A DNA stretch of 64,000 nt from Roseibium aggregatum (GCF_014692675.1 NZ_JABFCZ010000016.1:85789-149788); one strand, 5' to 3'; shown: positions 34,256-43,374, counted from the stretch's first letter. The notes: a model not told the origin generated them from the letters alone. Numbers and translations: made by a program.

Positions 34256-34330
34256 ATCGGTTCACTTCCTCGAAAGGTTTGCCACCACCTCGATGTGGGG
34301 TGAGAACACGAACTGGTCCACCGGCGTGAC
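34256..34330. repeat. Right copy of duplicated rRNA methyltransferase gene end
   Basis: The 3' end of the RlmD-like gene and the bases up to a vestigial ATG (complement of 34255-34257). Same orientation as 32845-32918, about 85% identical; the two enclose the 1.34 kb DUF488 cassette. Identity stops immediately beyond the ATG. Confidence 0.85.
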
Positions 34331-35500
34331 TGTCTGAAGCTCATAACCGCCGTCGATCAGGATCCTGAGATCCCGGGCAAGGGTTGCCGGATTGCAGGAA
34401 ACGGCCGCAATGTGCGGAACGGCGGACAGCGCCAGTTGCTCCGCCTGGGCCTGCGCGCCGGCCCGCGGCGGGTCGAAGACGACCGCATCGAAGGCGTTCA
34501 GCTCCTCCGCCATCAGCGGGCGCCGGAACAGGTCCCGCCGCTCCATCGTGACCTGTTTCAGGCCTTTGGGGATGCGCAGGGCGTTTTCCAGCGCCTTGAT
34601 TGCCGCGGCATCGCCTTCCACCGCATGAACGGAGGCGGATTTCGCGACCCTGAGCGCAAAAGTGCCGGAGCCGGCGAAGAGATCGGCTACCTTCTTCGGC
34701 ATGCCGAGGCCCTCCATGACCAGCGCGCAAAGGGCTGTCTCAGCGGCAAGGGTCGCCTGGGTAAAGCCGCCGGGCGGCGGAACGACGGCCGTGCCGTCCA
34801 TGTCGAGCGCGGGCGGGCGCACCTCCAGGAGGGTTTCGCCGTTGACCGACAGACGGGCCAGGTCCAGTTCGACCGCGAGCTGCGACAGCTGTGCGATCTT
34901 TTGTTCGTAATTCCTGTTGGCCTGGTCGAAGGTCACATCAAGCCCGGCCGTTGTCGACAGGACCGTGACCCGAAGCTCGCCTTTCTTCGGCATCAGAGGC
35001 TCCGCGAGCCGTTTGAGGCCGGCAAGGGCTGCCACAATTTCAGGAACAAGGACCGGGCATTCGCGAATATCGACAAGACGGTGGCTTGCCTTTTCGTGAT
35101 AGCCCAGCAGCACGTGACGCCCGGCGCGGACCGCGGTCAGGACCGCGCGGCGGCGCGTGCCGGCAGCGCCTGGAACAACGGCCTCGACGGCGGCGTCGAT
35201 GCCCCGGTCTGAAAGCGCCTTTTCCACGAGCTTGCGTTTCCAGTCCAGATAGGCGCCGGGCGCAAGCTGCTGCACCGAGCAGCCGCCGCAGGCGTCGAAG
35301 TGCCGACAGATCGGTTCGATCCGCTCCGGGCTTGGTTGTTCGATCCGGATGTGGTTCGCCCGGCCGCCGGCAACCTGTGCCGACACCGTTTCCCCGGGAA
35401 GGGCGCCTGGAACGAACACGGGACCATCCGCGGTCTCCGCGATCCCGTCGCCGCGATGGCCGAGGCTTGTGACCTGAAGCTGCATGATTTCTTTACTCAT
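34262..35500 (-). CDS. TrmA/RlmD-family 23S rRNA (uracil-5)-methyltransferase
   Basis: A 412-residue RNA m5U methyltransferase. A TRAM domain opens the protein (LQVTSLGHRGDGIAE), then the Fe-S cluster cysteines (ICRHFDACGGCS and C in RECPVL), the SAM motif VADLFAGSGTFAL near residue 270, and the catalytic SCNPATLARD Cys followed by a DPPRAG block. The family includes RlmD, RlmC and RlmCD; which uridine is methylated cannot be read here. The start may be ATG 35500 or ATG 35485. Downstream it once led directly to the methyltransferase gene now at 32846. Confidence 0.87.
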   Translation of the reverse strand: MSKEIMQLQVTSLGHRGDGIAETADGPVFVPGALPGETVSAQVAGGRANHIRIEQPSPERIEPICRHFDACGGCSVQQLAPGAYLDWKRKLVEKALSDRGIDAAVEAVVPGAAGTRRRAVLTAVRAGRHVLLGYHEKASHRLVDIRECPVLVPEIVAALAGLKRLAEPLMPKKGELRVTVLSTTAGLDVTFDQANRNYEQKIAQLSQLAVELDLARLSVNGETLLEVRPPALDMDGTAVVPPPGGFTQATLAAETALCALVMEGLGMPKKVADLFAGSGTFALRVAKSASVHAVEGDAAAIKALENALRIPKGLKQVTMERRDLFRRPLMAEELNAFDAVVFDPPRAGAQAQAEQLALSAVPHIAAVSCNPATLARDLRILIDGGYELQTVTPVDQFVFSPHIEVVANLSRK

Positions 35501-35551
35501 GGCCGAGCGATAGCTTCGAAGCGGCGAGAGTGCAACTGTGCAGACGGTGGG

Positions 35552-36295
35552 TTATCCGGTCTTCCTGCCGAAAAGCAGCCATTCGGCATTGCCGTCGCCG
35601 CCCTTGACCGGCGAAGGCGTCAGGCCGAGGGCATGCCAGCCGGCAACCCCGTCGAGCCAGAGCTGAAGCTCATGTGCGGTTCTTTCGGCGACGTGTGGAT
35701 CGACAAGTCCGCCCTTGCCGATATTTTCCCGCCCCGCCTCGAACTGCGGCTTCACCAGAAAGATGCCTTCTGCCCCGGGGGCTGCCAGTTCGAGTGCGGG
35801 CGGCAAGGCGAGTTTCAGGGAAATGAAGCTGACATCGGAGACCAGCAGCTCCGGCCGGTCGTTATTCAGGTCGGCGCCAGTCAGGTCGCGCGCATTAAGA
35901 CCGTCCCGGGCAATAACCCGCGGGTCCGATCGCAGGCTCTCGTGCAACTGGTCGTGGCCGACATCGATGGCATGGATACGGCGCGCGCCGCGCTCCAGAA
36001 GCACCTGGGTGAACCCGCCGGTGGAGGCGCCGATGTCGAGACAGATCGTGTCTTTCGGATCGACGCCGAAGACGTCCAGTCCTTCGATCAGCTTGAGGGC
36101 TGCGCGGGACACATAGCCGGCAGCCGGATCGGCAACCGAAACAGCCGCGTCGCCCGCCACCTTCTGCGCGGGCTTTTCGCAAAGGGCGCCGTTCACACTC
36201 ACCGTGCCGCGCAGGATCGCGTCGCGGGCCCGTGCGCGGCTCGGGAAAAGCCCCAGGTCGACAAGATGCTGATCGAGACGCGTTTTAGAATTCAT
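35552..36295 (-). CDS. tlyA: TlyA family rRNA 2'-O-methyltransferase
   Basis: A 247-residue TlyA protein, which methylates ribose 2'-OH groups of rRNA cytidines. An S4 RNA-binding domain occupies residues 1-62 (TRLDQHLVDLGLFPSRARAR), then an FtsJ-like domain with CLDIGASTGGFTQVLLERGA, DVSFISLKLALP and LVKPQFEAGRENIGKGG. ATG 36295 fits the family start; the frame stays open further upstream. It lies 51 bp before the RlmD-like gene, and close synteny with dxs and xseB is a Hyphomicrobiales feature. Confidence 0.92.
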   Translation of the reverse strand: MNSKTRLDQHLVDLGLFPSRARARDAILRGTVSVNGALCEKPAQKVAGDAAVSVADPAAGYVSRAALKLIEGLDVFGVDPKDTICLDIGASTGGFTQVLLERGARRIHAIDVGHDQLHESLRSDPRVIARDGLNARDLTGADLNNDRPELLVSDVSFISLKLALPPALELAAPGAEGIFLVKPQFEAGRENIGKGGLVDPHVAERTAHELQLWLDGVAGWHALGLTPSPVKGGDGNAEWLLFGRKTG

Positions 36296-36303
36296 GGCGT
36301 CTT

Positions 36304-36438
36304 TCAGAAACAGCCGGCGATGGCGGCCACCATCTTGTCGAAATAGATCCGCTCGCCGAACCGCAGCCACAGAATGCCGGACAGAACGATCAGGGCTGTC
36401 GCCCCGATTGCCAGTCCTCTGAAAAGCGATGCGTTCAC
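36304..36438 (-). CDS. 44-residue single-helix membrane protein
   Basis: Runs from GTG 36438 (GGAG eight bases upstream) to TGA 36304. The product is one membrane helix (LAIGATALIVLSGILWLRFG, residues about 9-28) with a basic N-terminus and a short tail ending AAIAGCF. It fills the gap between the SCO gene (30 bp upstream) and tlyA (8 bp downstream), in the same orientation. Tight spacing, ribosome binding site and a clean membrane helix argue for a real gene. It could assist copper delivery or oxidase assembly by context, but this is a guess. Confidence 0.68.
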   Translation of the reverse strand: MNASLFRGLAIGATALIVLSGILWLRFGERIYFDKMVAAIAGCF

Positions 36439-36468
36439 GTCGCTAACTCCGGTTCGGTCCAGCTCGCC

Positions 36469-37089
36469 TCAGCTGGATTTCGGCGCGTTATCGATCAGGC
36501 GGCGCAGCTTTTTCAGCGCGTTTTCCTCGTCCTCGCCATAGGCAATGGTTCCGACGAAATGATTGTCCGAATTCATCAGGAAGACTGCGGCCGAATGGTC
36601 CATCGTGTAATCGCCGTCGTCAAGCGGCACCTTTTTCGCGTAAACCCTGTAGGCTTTCGCGACCGCATCGATCTGCTCGCGGCTGCCGCTCAACGGAACG
36701 ATCCGCTTGTCGAAGGCGGCGACATAGTCGCGCATGACGTCCGGCGTATCCCGTTCCGGATCGATCGTCACGAAGGCAAAGTTCATGCGGTCCGCATCGG
36801 GGCCGAGCGCCTCGATCCAGCCCTGCATTTCGGTGAGCGTGGTCGGGCAGACTTCCGGGCAGAAGGTGAAGCCGAAATAGATCGCAAGCGGTTTGCCGGC
36901 AAAGTCCTTGTCGGTCACGGTCTTGCCGTCGCCGTTGACGAGTTCGAACGGTCCGCCGATGGCGGACAGCGGCTCGATCAGGGCCTTGTTGGTGCTCGTG
37001 GCCTGCTGGTAGACCAGCACGCCGGCAGCGGCAGCAAGGGCGGCAACCGCCGCCCATGCGCCGAAACGTATCAGTTTCAATTTAGACAT
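36469..37089 (-). CDS. SCO1/SenC family copper chaperone
   Basis: A 206-residue thioredoxin-fold protein anchored by an N-terminal helix (residues about 9-27). The copper-binding CxxxC is in FCPEVCP and the third ligand His in YTMDHSAAVF; GFTFCPEVCPTTL and FVTIDPERDTP are family blocks. SCO proteins deliver copper to the CuA site of cytochrome c oxidase. It follows the PCu(A)C gene by 7 bp, forming a copper-delivery operon. Confidence 0.93.
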   Translation of the reverse strand: MSKLKLIRFGAWAAVAALAAAAGVLVYQQATSTNKALIEPLSAIGGPFELVNGDGKTVTDKDFAGKPLAIYFGFTFCPEVCPTTLTEMQGWIEALGPDADRMNFAFVTIDPERDTPDVMRDYVAAFDKRIVPLSGSREQIDAVAKAYRVYAKKVPLDDGDYTMDHSAAVFLMNSDNHFVGTIAYGEDEENALKKLRRLIDNAPKSS

Positions 37090-37096
37090 GACGTCC

Positions 37097-37609
37097 TCAA
37101 TTGCCGTCTTTTTTCATGCCGTCCTGACCCAATTTCATGTTGCCATGACCCATGCCTTTGGCGCCCATTTTCTCGACCGAGAGCTTGATCTCCACATCAC
37201 CTGCCTTCTCGAAAGTCAGCACGACGGGGATCTCGGTGCCTTCCTCGAAAGGCGCGTTCAGGCCCATGAACATGATGTGGAGGCCGCCCGGCTGCAGCGC
37301 GACGGTTTCGCCGGCCGGAATCTCGATGCCGCCTTCCTTGGGACGCATGACCATGACGCCGTCCGTCACGGCCATTTCGTGCAGTTCCACCTTTTTTGCG
37401 GCCGGCGAGCTTGCAGCGATCAGACGGTCGGCTTCGGTGCCGGAATTGGTGATTTCGACGAAGCCGCCGCCGGCCATGGCCTTCGGCGGGGTTGCGCGGG
37501 TCCAGGTCTTGGACAGGGTCAGGTTGCCGAGGGTAACGTCTTCCGCCTGTGCGGCAGAGGCAACAACGGCGAGCATGGCCGCAGCGGCCAGGGTTTTCAG
37601 GAGTTTCAT
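37097..37609 (-). CDS. Periplasmic copper chaperone PCu(A)C
   Basis: A 170-residue exported protein (signal peptide MKLLKTLAAAAMLAVVASAAQA). The copper motif H-M-X10-M-X21-H-X-M is recognisable: LHEMAVTDGVMVMRP followed by GGLHIMFMGL. It passes Cu(I) to SCO or directly to the CuA centre. The C-terminal 25 residues are Met/Gly/His/Lys rich (MGAKGMGHGNMKLGQDGMK) and may hold an additional copper. Encoded immediately before SCO and after the DUF2946 gene. Confidence 0.92.
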   Translation of the reverse strand: MKLLKTLAAAAMLAVVASAAQAEDVTLGNLTLSKTWTRATPPKAMAGGGFVEITNSGTEADRLIAASSPAAKKVELHEMAVTDGVMVMRPKEGGIEIPAGETVALQPGGLHIMFMGLNAPFEEGTEIPVVLTFEKAGDVEIKLSVEKMGAKGMGHGNMKLGQDGMKKDGN

Positions 37610-37668
37610 CAGTTTAGTCCTTGAATGAGAGTGGGCTGCGCCGGTCGGCGCATTCTGTTTGTCTTGTC

Positions 37669-38070
37669 TCAGGTCAAGGAAAGGGGTGGCGCCCGGATAG
37701 GGGTCTGTTCCCGCAGGATGGCCGGATCCTGCCATCCGTCGGCCGGAAGTGGAAGCTTTCCGCTCTCGGTCCGAATGGCGACCTTCCACACCGTATCGTC
37801 TGCCGGCGTGGCCGTGAAATGGCCGAAATGAATGCACGCAGGCCCGCAGATACAATGGGCCGGATCATGGGGTGTCGGCGACGGCAGGCTGTCGCCGTCC
37901 TGAACGGATGGCTGACACAGAATGCCGAGGCCTGAGGCCGCGACTTCCGGGGACAGCGCCAGACCGATCATGATCACCGTGACCCGCAGTCCGACGGCCA
38001 GCATCGCCAGGAGCGCCAGGGGGCGGCGTTCCATGCGCAGTGTCTGGAAGAAGGTCATCGGAGCGGACAT
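37669..38070 (-). CDS. DUF2946-like membrane protein of the copper cluster
   Basis: A 133-residue protein with one membrane segment (ALLAMLAVGLRVTVIMIGLAL, about residues 18-38) and a periplasmic Cys/His-bearing part (ILCQPS, PHDPAHCICGPACIHFGHF), the pattern of DUF2946 proteins often found with copper genes. The CxC-xxx-C-H residues could bind copper. ATG 38070 gives the expected N-terminus. Likely first gene of the copper-delivery operon, 59 bp before the PCu(A)C gene. Confidence 0.72.
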   Translation of the reverse strand: MSAPMTFFQTLRMERRPLALLAMLAVGLRVTVIMIGLALSPEVAASGLGILCQPSVQDGDSLPSPTPHDPAHCICGPACIHFGHFTATPADDTVWKVAIRTESGKLPLPADGWQDPAILREQTPIRAPPLSLT

Positions 38071-38143
38071 GGCCGCAATATGATTATGTTTTGAGCAAAG
38101 GTCGAGTGTTTCAATCGTCACAGGGTTACCGAGCCTGCCGGGC

Positions 38144-39565
38144 TCAGGAATCCTCTCGTTTCTCGACCGTTGCTTGCTCGCCGTTTTCGTTTTCTTCCGT
38201 TGTATCGGCAGCGAGCCGGTGCCCATGCCTATGCTCATCTTCCGGTATGATCACCTCTTCGGTGATTTCCTGCGCTTCCGGATCGTAGATCGGATCTTCG
38301 TAGGCCGGGAATTCTTCCGGCGGGATCACGTTATCCGCATCCACATCGAGCGGTTCGGGTGACATGACCGAGCCCACCTGTGCCGTGGCGGCATATTCGA
38401 AGTCGTATTTTTCCTCCGGATCGAGCGCCTGGCGCGCGAACAGCCGAGCGAGAACGAATCCGGCAAGCGCGATTTCCGCGGCGGCGACCATGAAGTACAG
38501 CCCGCCCGGCCCTGTGTGGTTCATGAGGATCGATGCCGTGAACGGGCCGATGATCGATCCGATGCCGAAGGACAGCAGGAGGCCGGAAGAGGTCTCCACG
38601 AAATCCTCCGGATCCGCATAGTCGAATGCATGGGCGACTGCGATCGCGTAGCCGGGCTGGGAACAGATGCCGATCAGGACGGCAAGGCCTGCGGCCACGT
38701 AAAAGCCGGTCGGCGACAGAAACGCAATAACAAGCGCCACGAGCGCAGTGGAGACACCGATACCGATCAGCACCAGGCGCCGGTCGATCAGGTCTGACAC
38801 CCGTCCGATCGGCCACTGGGACAGCATGCCGCCGCCGATGATGGCAGCGGCATAGAAGGCCGACTGGTCGGAGTTGAACCCGATCTGGGATCCGTAAAGC
38901 GGCGCCAGGGTCCAAAGCGCGCCGTTCGCAACGCCGACCAGCAACGTACCGACCAGAGCGGCCGGCGAGTTCCGGTAGAGTTTGACCGGGCGGAACTGCA
39001 CCAGGGCGATGGGGGCGGGCTGTGTCGTCGTGGTCAGGGCGACCGGCATCACCGCAAGGCTTACGGCGACCGATGCAATCGCAAACGGCACGAAAGAGGT
39101 GATGTCCATGGTGGAGATGGAGATCTGGCCGATCATCATGAAGCCGAACAGGATCACGATGTAGATCGACATGACGGTCCCGCGGTTTTCATTGGTCGCC
39201 CGCTCGTTCAGCCAGCTCTCCACGACCATGTAGAAGGCCGCCAGGCAAAAACCGGATATGATTCGGATCAGGCTCCAGGAGAACGGATCGACCAGGATCG
39301 GATGAAAGATAGCGGCTGCCGACATCAGCGAAACCATGGCGGCATAGGCCCGGATATGTCCGGCCCGCATGATCACATGGGGAGCGGCCAGGCAGCCCAG
39401 AACCATCCCGAAGAAATAGGACGACGAGACCACACCGATCTCAAGGTTCGTGAACGATGCCTTGGCTGCGGCCAGGGGGAGCAGCGTCGTTTGCAGCCCG
39501 TGGCCGAAGACAAGCATGGCCACGGACAGCAGCAACGCGGAAATGGATGCGAGGGTCTGGGCCAT
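38144..39565 (-). CDS. MFS transporter (YcaD-like)
   Basis: A 473-residue, 12-helix major facilitator resembling the YcaD-type group (VFGHGLQTTLLPLAAAKASF, SSSYFFGMVLGCLAAPHVI, ESWLNERATNENRGTVMSIY). The last 75 residues form an acidic cytoplasmic tail ending in His/Glu-rich sequence, longer than usual. ATG 39565 is chosen because the TTG at 39595 lies in the dxs terminator. The substrate is unknown. Confidence 0.87.
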   Translation of the reverse strand: MAQTLASISALLLSVAMLVFGHGLQTTLLPLAAAKASFTNLEIGVVSSSYFFGMVLGCLAAPHVIMRAGHIRAYAAMVSLMSAAAIFHPILVDPFSWSLIRIISGFCLAAFYMVVESWLNERATNENRGTVMSIYIVILFGFMMIGQISISTMDITSFVPFAIASVAVSLAVMPVALTTTTQPAPIALVQFRPVKLYRNSPAALVGTLLVGVANGALWTLAPLYGSQIGFNSDQSAFYAAAIIGGGMLSQWPIGRVSDLIDRRLVLIGIGVSTALVALVIAFLSPTGFYVAAGLAVLIGICSQPGYAIAVAHAFDYADPEDFVETSSGLLLSFGIGSIIGPFTASILMNHTGPGGLYFMVAAAEIALAGFVLARLFARQALDPEEKYDFEYAATAQVGSVMSPEPLDVDADNVIPPEEFPAYEDPIYDPEAQEITEEVIIPEDEHRHGHRLAADTTEENENGEQATVEKREDS

Positions 39566-39590
39566 GAGAACATCCAGGATTGTTCGGCTA

Positions 39591-39617
39591 AACAAAACGC
39601 CGGCGATCAGCCGGCGT
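39591..39617 (-). terminator. Terminator after dxs
   Basis: On the leftward strand ACGCCGGCTGATCGCCGGCGT is followed by TTTGTTT. It lies about 100 bases beyond the dxs stop and just before the MFS start, so the two genes are separate units. Confidence 0.8.
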
Positions 39618-39721
39618 AAGTTTCATCGTTTCAAAGCCTTTTCAGGACATGCGCAGGGTGTCAATCGCATATCGGCGCATACCGTAAATCGCCACCATGC
39701 TTTTACGCATAGGTCCCGATG

Positions 39722-41641
39722 TCAGGCGTGTTTGAACGAGCCCAGGCTTTGGGTGCCGAGCGCCTGGAAAACCTGCTTGAGAATTCCGTCGCAGGTCAGG
39801 CCGGCATCCTGGTACATGACGTCCGGCTTGTCCTGATCCTGATATCTGTCCGGCAGGGCGAGCGTGCGCACCTTCAACCCGTTGTCGAGCAGGCCGAGTT
39901 CCGCCAGGGTGGTCAGGACATGGCCGCCGAAGCCGCCGCTTGCCCCTTCCTCCACGGTGACGAGCACTTCGTGTTCGCGGGCCAGGCGCTGCAGCAGATC
40001 GACATCCAGCGGTTTGGCGAAACGGGCGTCGGCAACGGTGGTGGACAGGCCCGCCGCGTCCAGTTCGTCGGCGGCCATGAGGCATTCCGCCATGCGCGCA
40101 CCGAAGGACAAAAGCGCGACCTTGGTGCCTTCGCGCCGGATCAAGCCGCGGCCGATTTCAAGCACGCTGCCGCGCTCCGGCAGGTCGAGGCCGACCCCTT
40201 CGCCGCGCGGATAGCGGAACGAGATCGGGCCTTCGTCATAGGCTGCCGCCGTCGCCACCATGTGGCGCAACTCGACCTCGTCGGCAGCTGCCATGACGAC
40301 GAACCCCGGCAGGCACGACAGAAAGGCCGTGTCGAAGGAGCCTGCGTGCGTGGGGCCGTCGGCGCCCACAAGTCCGGCCCGGTCGATCGGAAAGCGTACG
40401 GGCAGGCCCTGAATGGCCACATCGTGCACGACCTGGTCATAGGCACGTTGCAGGAACGTCGAATAGATCGCGACGAACGGCTTGAAGCCTTCGGTCGCCA
40501 GCCCGGCGGCAAAGGTGACCGCGTGCTGTTCGGCGATACCCACATCGAACGTGCGGGTCGGATAGACCTCCTCGAACAGATTGAGGCCGGTTCCGTCCGG
40601 CATCGCAGCGGTAATGGCGACGATCTTGTCGTCGCGTTCGGCTTCCTTGATCAGCGATGTCGCAAAGACGTTCGTGTAGGACGGCGCATTGGCCTTCGGC
40701 TTGGCCTGCTTGCCGGTCACGACATCGAACTTGGCGACGCCGTGATATTTGTCCTTCGCGCCCTCCGCCGGCGGATAGCCCTTGCCCTTCTGGGTGACCG
40801 CATGGATGAGCACCGGTCCGTGATGCGTATCGCGGACGTTTTTCAGGATCGGCAGCAGATGTTCCAGATTGTGACCGTCGACGGGGCCGACGTAGTAGAA
40901 GCCGAGTTCCTCGAACAGGGTGCCGCCCGTCCAGAAGCCGCGCGCGTATTCTTCCGCCCGTGCGGCCTTTTCCTGCAAGGGCTTGGGCAGGTTCTTGGCG
41001 ATGTGTTTCGCGGCGTCACGGAAGGACTGATAGGTCGGGCCTGAGACCAGTTTTGCCAGATAGGCCGACATCGCCCCGACAGGCGGCGCGATCGACATGT
41101 CGTTGTCGTTGAGGATGACAATCAGCCGCGAGCCCAGATGCCCGGCATTGTTCATGGCTTCATAGGCCATGCCGGCGGACATGGCGCCGTCGCCTATGAC
41201 CGCGATGACATTGTTGTTTCCCTCTTTGAGATCCCGTCCGACAGCCATGCCGAGACCGGCGGAAATCGACGTCGAGGAATGCGCCGCGCCAAACGGATCA
41301 TAAGCGCTTTCCGCCCGCTTGGTGAAACCGGACAGGCCACCGCCCTGGCGGAGCGTGCGGATCCGGTCGCGACGTTCGGTCAGGATCTTGTGAGGGTAGC
41401 ACTGGTGTCCGACATCCCAGATCAGCCGGTCGTCGGGCGTGTTGAAAACGTAGTGGAGCGCCACCGTGAGTTCCACGACACCGAGCCCGGCTCCCAGATG
41501 ACCGCCGGTAAGCGAAACGGCATCGATCATTTCCTGACGCAATTCTTCGGACAGTTGCGGAAGGTCGCCTTCCTTCAACTGGCGAAGGTCAGCCGGGTTC
41601 CTGATCGTGTCGAGCAAGGGGGTGTGCGGATGGGAAGTCAC
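39722..41641 (-). CDS. dxs: 1-deoxy-D-xylulose-5-phosphate synthase
   Basis: A 639-residue thiamine-diphosphate enzyme joining pyruvate and glyceraldehyde-3-phosphate, the first step of the MEP isoprenoid pathway. Landmarks are [14 protein letters not shown], the ThDP motif [18 protein letters not shown] then [25 protein letters not shown] (catalytic Glu) as [16 protein letters not shown], and [12 protein letters not shown]. Length is normal. The gene is separated from xseB by the LuxR gene, unlike the compact arrangement common in relatives. Confidence 0.97.
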   Translation of the reverse strand: MTSHPHTPLLDTIRNPADLRQLKEGDLPQLSEELRQEMIDAVSLTGGHLGAGLGVVELTVALHYVFNTPDDRLIWDVGHQCYPHKILTERRDRIRTLRQGGGLSGFTKRAESAYDPFGAAHSSTSISAGLGMAVGRDLKEGNNNVIAVIGDGAMSAGMAYEAMNNAGHLGSRLIVILNDNDMSIAPPVGAMSAYLAKLVSGPTYQSFRDAAKHIAKNLPKPLQEKAARAEEYARGFWTGGTLFEELGFYYVGPVDGHNLEHLLPILKNVRDTHHGPVLIHAVTQKGKGYPPAEGAKDKYHGVAKFDVVTGKQAKPKANAPSYTNVFATSLIKEAERDDKIVAITAAMPDGTGLNLFEEVYPTRTFDVGIAEQHAVTFAAGLATEGFKPFVAIYSTFLQRAYDQVVHDVAIQGLPVRFPIDRAGLVGADGPTHAGSFDTAFLSCLPGFVVMAAADEVELRHMVATAAAYDEGPISFRYPRGEGVGLDLPERGSVLEIGRGLIRREGTKVALLSFGARMAECLMAADELDAAGLSTTVADARFAKPLDVDLLQRLAREHEVLVTVEEGASGGFGGHVLTTLAELGLLDNGLKVRTLALPDRYQDQDKPDVMYQDAGLTCDGILKQVFQALGTQSLGSFKHA

Positions 41642-41789
41642 GCGACTAACGGCTCCAAAGATTGGCTACAAGCGGGCAGCCTTACACCATGCAAAGATAG
41701 GGCGCAAATCGGCGGCTGAAATAGGCTAAGGACGGAAGGTTACGGGGTTGAGCTTCCGTAAACGGAAATATTGTTCGGAAAAGGGCGGC

Positions 41790-41930
41790 GATTGCGTAGT
41801 TTTAATGCACCAGTCACCCATTTGGGTGATGCAATCGTTCGCAAACTGCCTTACCAAAGAGGCGTGGTCGATGGGGCCACGTGCACAGTGATCAACTGGG
41901 GCCGCTTCATTGCGGCCCCTTTTTTCTTTT
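41790..41930 (+). ncRNA. Candidate small RNA ending in a strong terminator
   Basis: A classic rightward terminator (GGGGCCGC-TTCAT-GCGGCCCC then TTTTTTCTTTT, 41898-41930) has no gene upstream on its strand: dxs is divergent. Upstream lies a second stem, TCACCC-ATTT-GGGTGA at 41814-41829, flanked by two TGCA. A six-codon frame (ATG GGG CCA CGT GCA CAG TGA) is the only small coding option. The 5' end is not defined by sequence; 41790 is a guess placed before the first stem. Confidence 0.5.
41898..41930 (+). terminator. Rightward terminator without an upstream gene
   Basis: Eight-bp GC stem with a five-base loop and a T-rich tail (six T, C, four T). The opposite strand has no T tract next to the stem, so direction is clear. 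It also protects the convergent LuxR gene from the other side. Confidence 0.85.
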
Positions 41931-42044
41931 GAGGTCGTTGTGAAACGGCCGGCATTCCAACTGCCGATGGGCTGCTGGAGCAAGTCGCATTTGAATTGAA
42001 CCATTTGATGGTGAAAAGCGGTTCACCCCAGATCCGGTCGCCTC

Positions 42045-43211
42045 TCAAAGAAGGCCTGACAATCCGTGAAGCAGCTTGAAAAGTTCGAGCTGCGATTGGG
42101 TCGCAGTTTTTTCGTAAATCCTGCGCAGATGCGTCTTTGCCGTGTTCCGCGTAATCCCGAGAAGTTCCAGGGTCGCCGTCAATGAACCGCTGGTGGTCAG
42201 GATATAGGCCAGATGCGCTTCCTTTTCGGACAGGTCGAAACAGGACTTGAGCAGGCCGCTCACGTCTTCCGGCAATTCAAGCTGATTGCGGACCTCCACG
42301 AGAATAAAGGCGTCGGACCGGTCCTGAAGGGGCATGCTTTCCGGCAGAATGCTTCGCACCAGAACGCGTGCCAGGCGGTCGTCCGCACGCGACAAGAGCA
42401 GCGATTGTTCCGCGGGCGGCGTGGCGGAAAGTCCGACATCGGCAGGCCTGTCCGCGTTCATCCGGCCGTCAATATCCGAACAGACGATCTGCAGGGCGCT
42501 TTCCACGTCCTTTCGCAAGGGAACAAGCCGGTCTTCCTCCGTCGCGAACACGTCGCCATCCGAGAGAAGCTTCTCGCAGGCCGGTGTGGAGATTTTGATC
42601 GAGAAGTCCGTGCCGATCAAAAAGGAGGACTGCGAACGGTTCTGCACCAGTGCGTGCAAGGCAAGTTGCCGCCTGTTTTCATATTCAAACCGATAGGTCA
42701 GATCCAGGGTCAGCGAAATGGCTTTGGAAAGACGCACGAATGTCTGAAGCATCTGGCGGCAGGTCGCTTCATCGTCTTTTTCGGAAACAAACAGGCAGCA
42801 CAACAGGATGATGCGGCCATTGTTCCGGTTCAAAAGGGTGATGTAGCCGGGATAGATGCCGAACTCGTGGATCTTCGTTCCTGTGCCGTAGTAGGACTTG
42901 AACTTTCCCCGGTCGAGACTTTCCCTGTTGTAAGGGAAGAACGCACGCGCTTCATGGAGCAGAAACTGAAAGCTGTTTTGCCCCGCATGCGCGGAAATTG
43001 AAGACAGGTAATCGATGAGATCGGCTGCATCTGCGTGATCACAGTATCGACCGGTATGCCGGCCATCGGAGGTAAGTTCGAGAAGGTGGATGCGCCAACG
43101 GCAGGATTTCTCGATCTGGACTAGGGTCTGATGCCACGAATCCGGATCGTTCGCGCACGCATGCACGTTCTCCAAAAGCCGAAATTCTTCTGCCATTGAG
43201 AGCCCTGCCAT
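42045..43211 (-). CDS. Orphan LuxR-type regulator
   Basis: A 388-residue protein with a LuxR/NarL-type helix-turn-helix in the last 65 residues (LSEKEAHLAYILTTSGSLTA, LLGITRNTAKTHLRRIYEKT). The N-terminal 300 residues are not an autoinducer or receiver domain that I recognise; they look like the helical/PAS-like sensor region of alphaproteobacterial LuxR solos (SWHQTLVQIEKSCRWRI, FYRESLDRGKF analogues). ATG 43211 and ATG 43196 are both possible. It interrupts the usual xseB-dxs neighbourhood. Confidence 0.82.
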   Translation of the reverse strand: MAGLSMAEEFRLLENVHACANDPDSWHQTLVQIEKSCRWRIHLLELTSDGRHTGRYCDHADAADLIDYLSSISAHAGQNSFQFLLHEARAFFPYNRESLDRGKFKSYYGTGTKIHEFGIYPGYITLLNRNNGRIILLCCLFVSEKDDEATCRQMLQTFVRLSKAISLTLDLTYRFEYENRRQLALHALVQNRSQSSFLIGTDFSIKISTPACEKLLSDGDVFATEEDRLVPLRKDVESALQIVCSDIDGRMNADRPADVGLSATPPAEQSLLLSRADDRLARVLVRSILPESMPLQDRSDAFILVEVRNQLELPEDVSGLLKSCFDLSEKEAHLAYILTTSGSLTATLELLGITRNTAKTHLRRIYEKTATQSQLELFKLLHGLSGLL

Positions 43212-43374
43212 GTATCAAAGAGTTACTGAAACTTTAATAATTGGCAACGCTTTTGATGAATTGTCGTTAAGATCAGAAAAGACTGGTTTTGTTATGTAAA
43301 TTAACTGACGAGGGTATTTGAAAATTTATTAGTTGACCGGTCGGGCATATTTCTAGCATTCGAATGCCAAGGCT

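Larger units (their letters stand above)
41642..42044. other. 403 bp intergenic region with dxs promoter and a rightward terminator
   Basis: No convincing protein gene: a 92-codon leftward frame here has no ribosome binding site and crosses the terminator. The left part must hold the dxs promoter. The right part carries the candidate small RNA listed separately. Confidence 0.6.

Noticed and set aside
41726..42004. 92-codon leftward frame between dxs and the LuxR gene
   Set aside because: Runs through a strong terminator, has no ribosome binding site and contains low-likelihood protein sequence.
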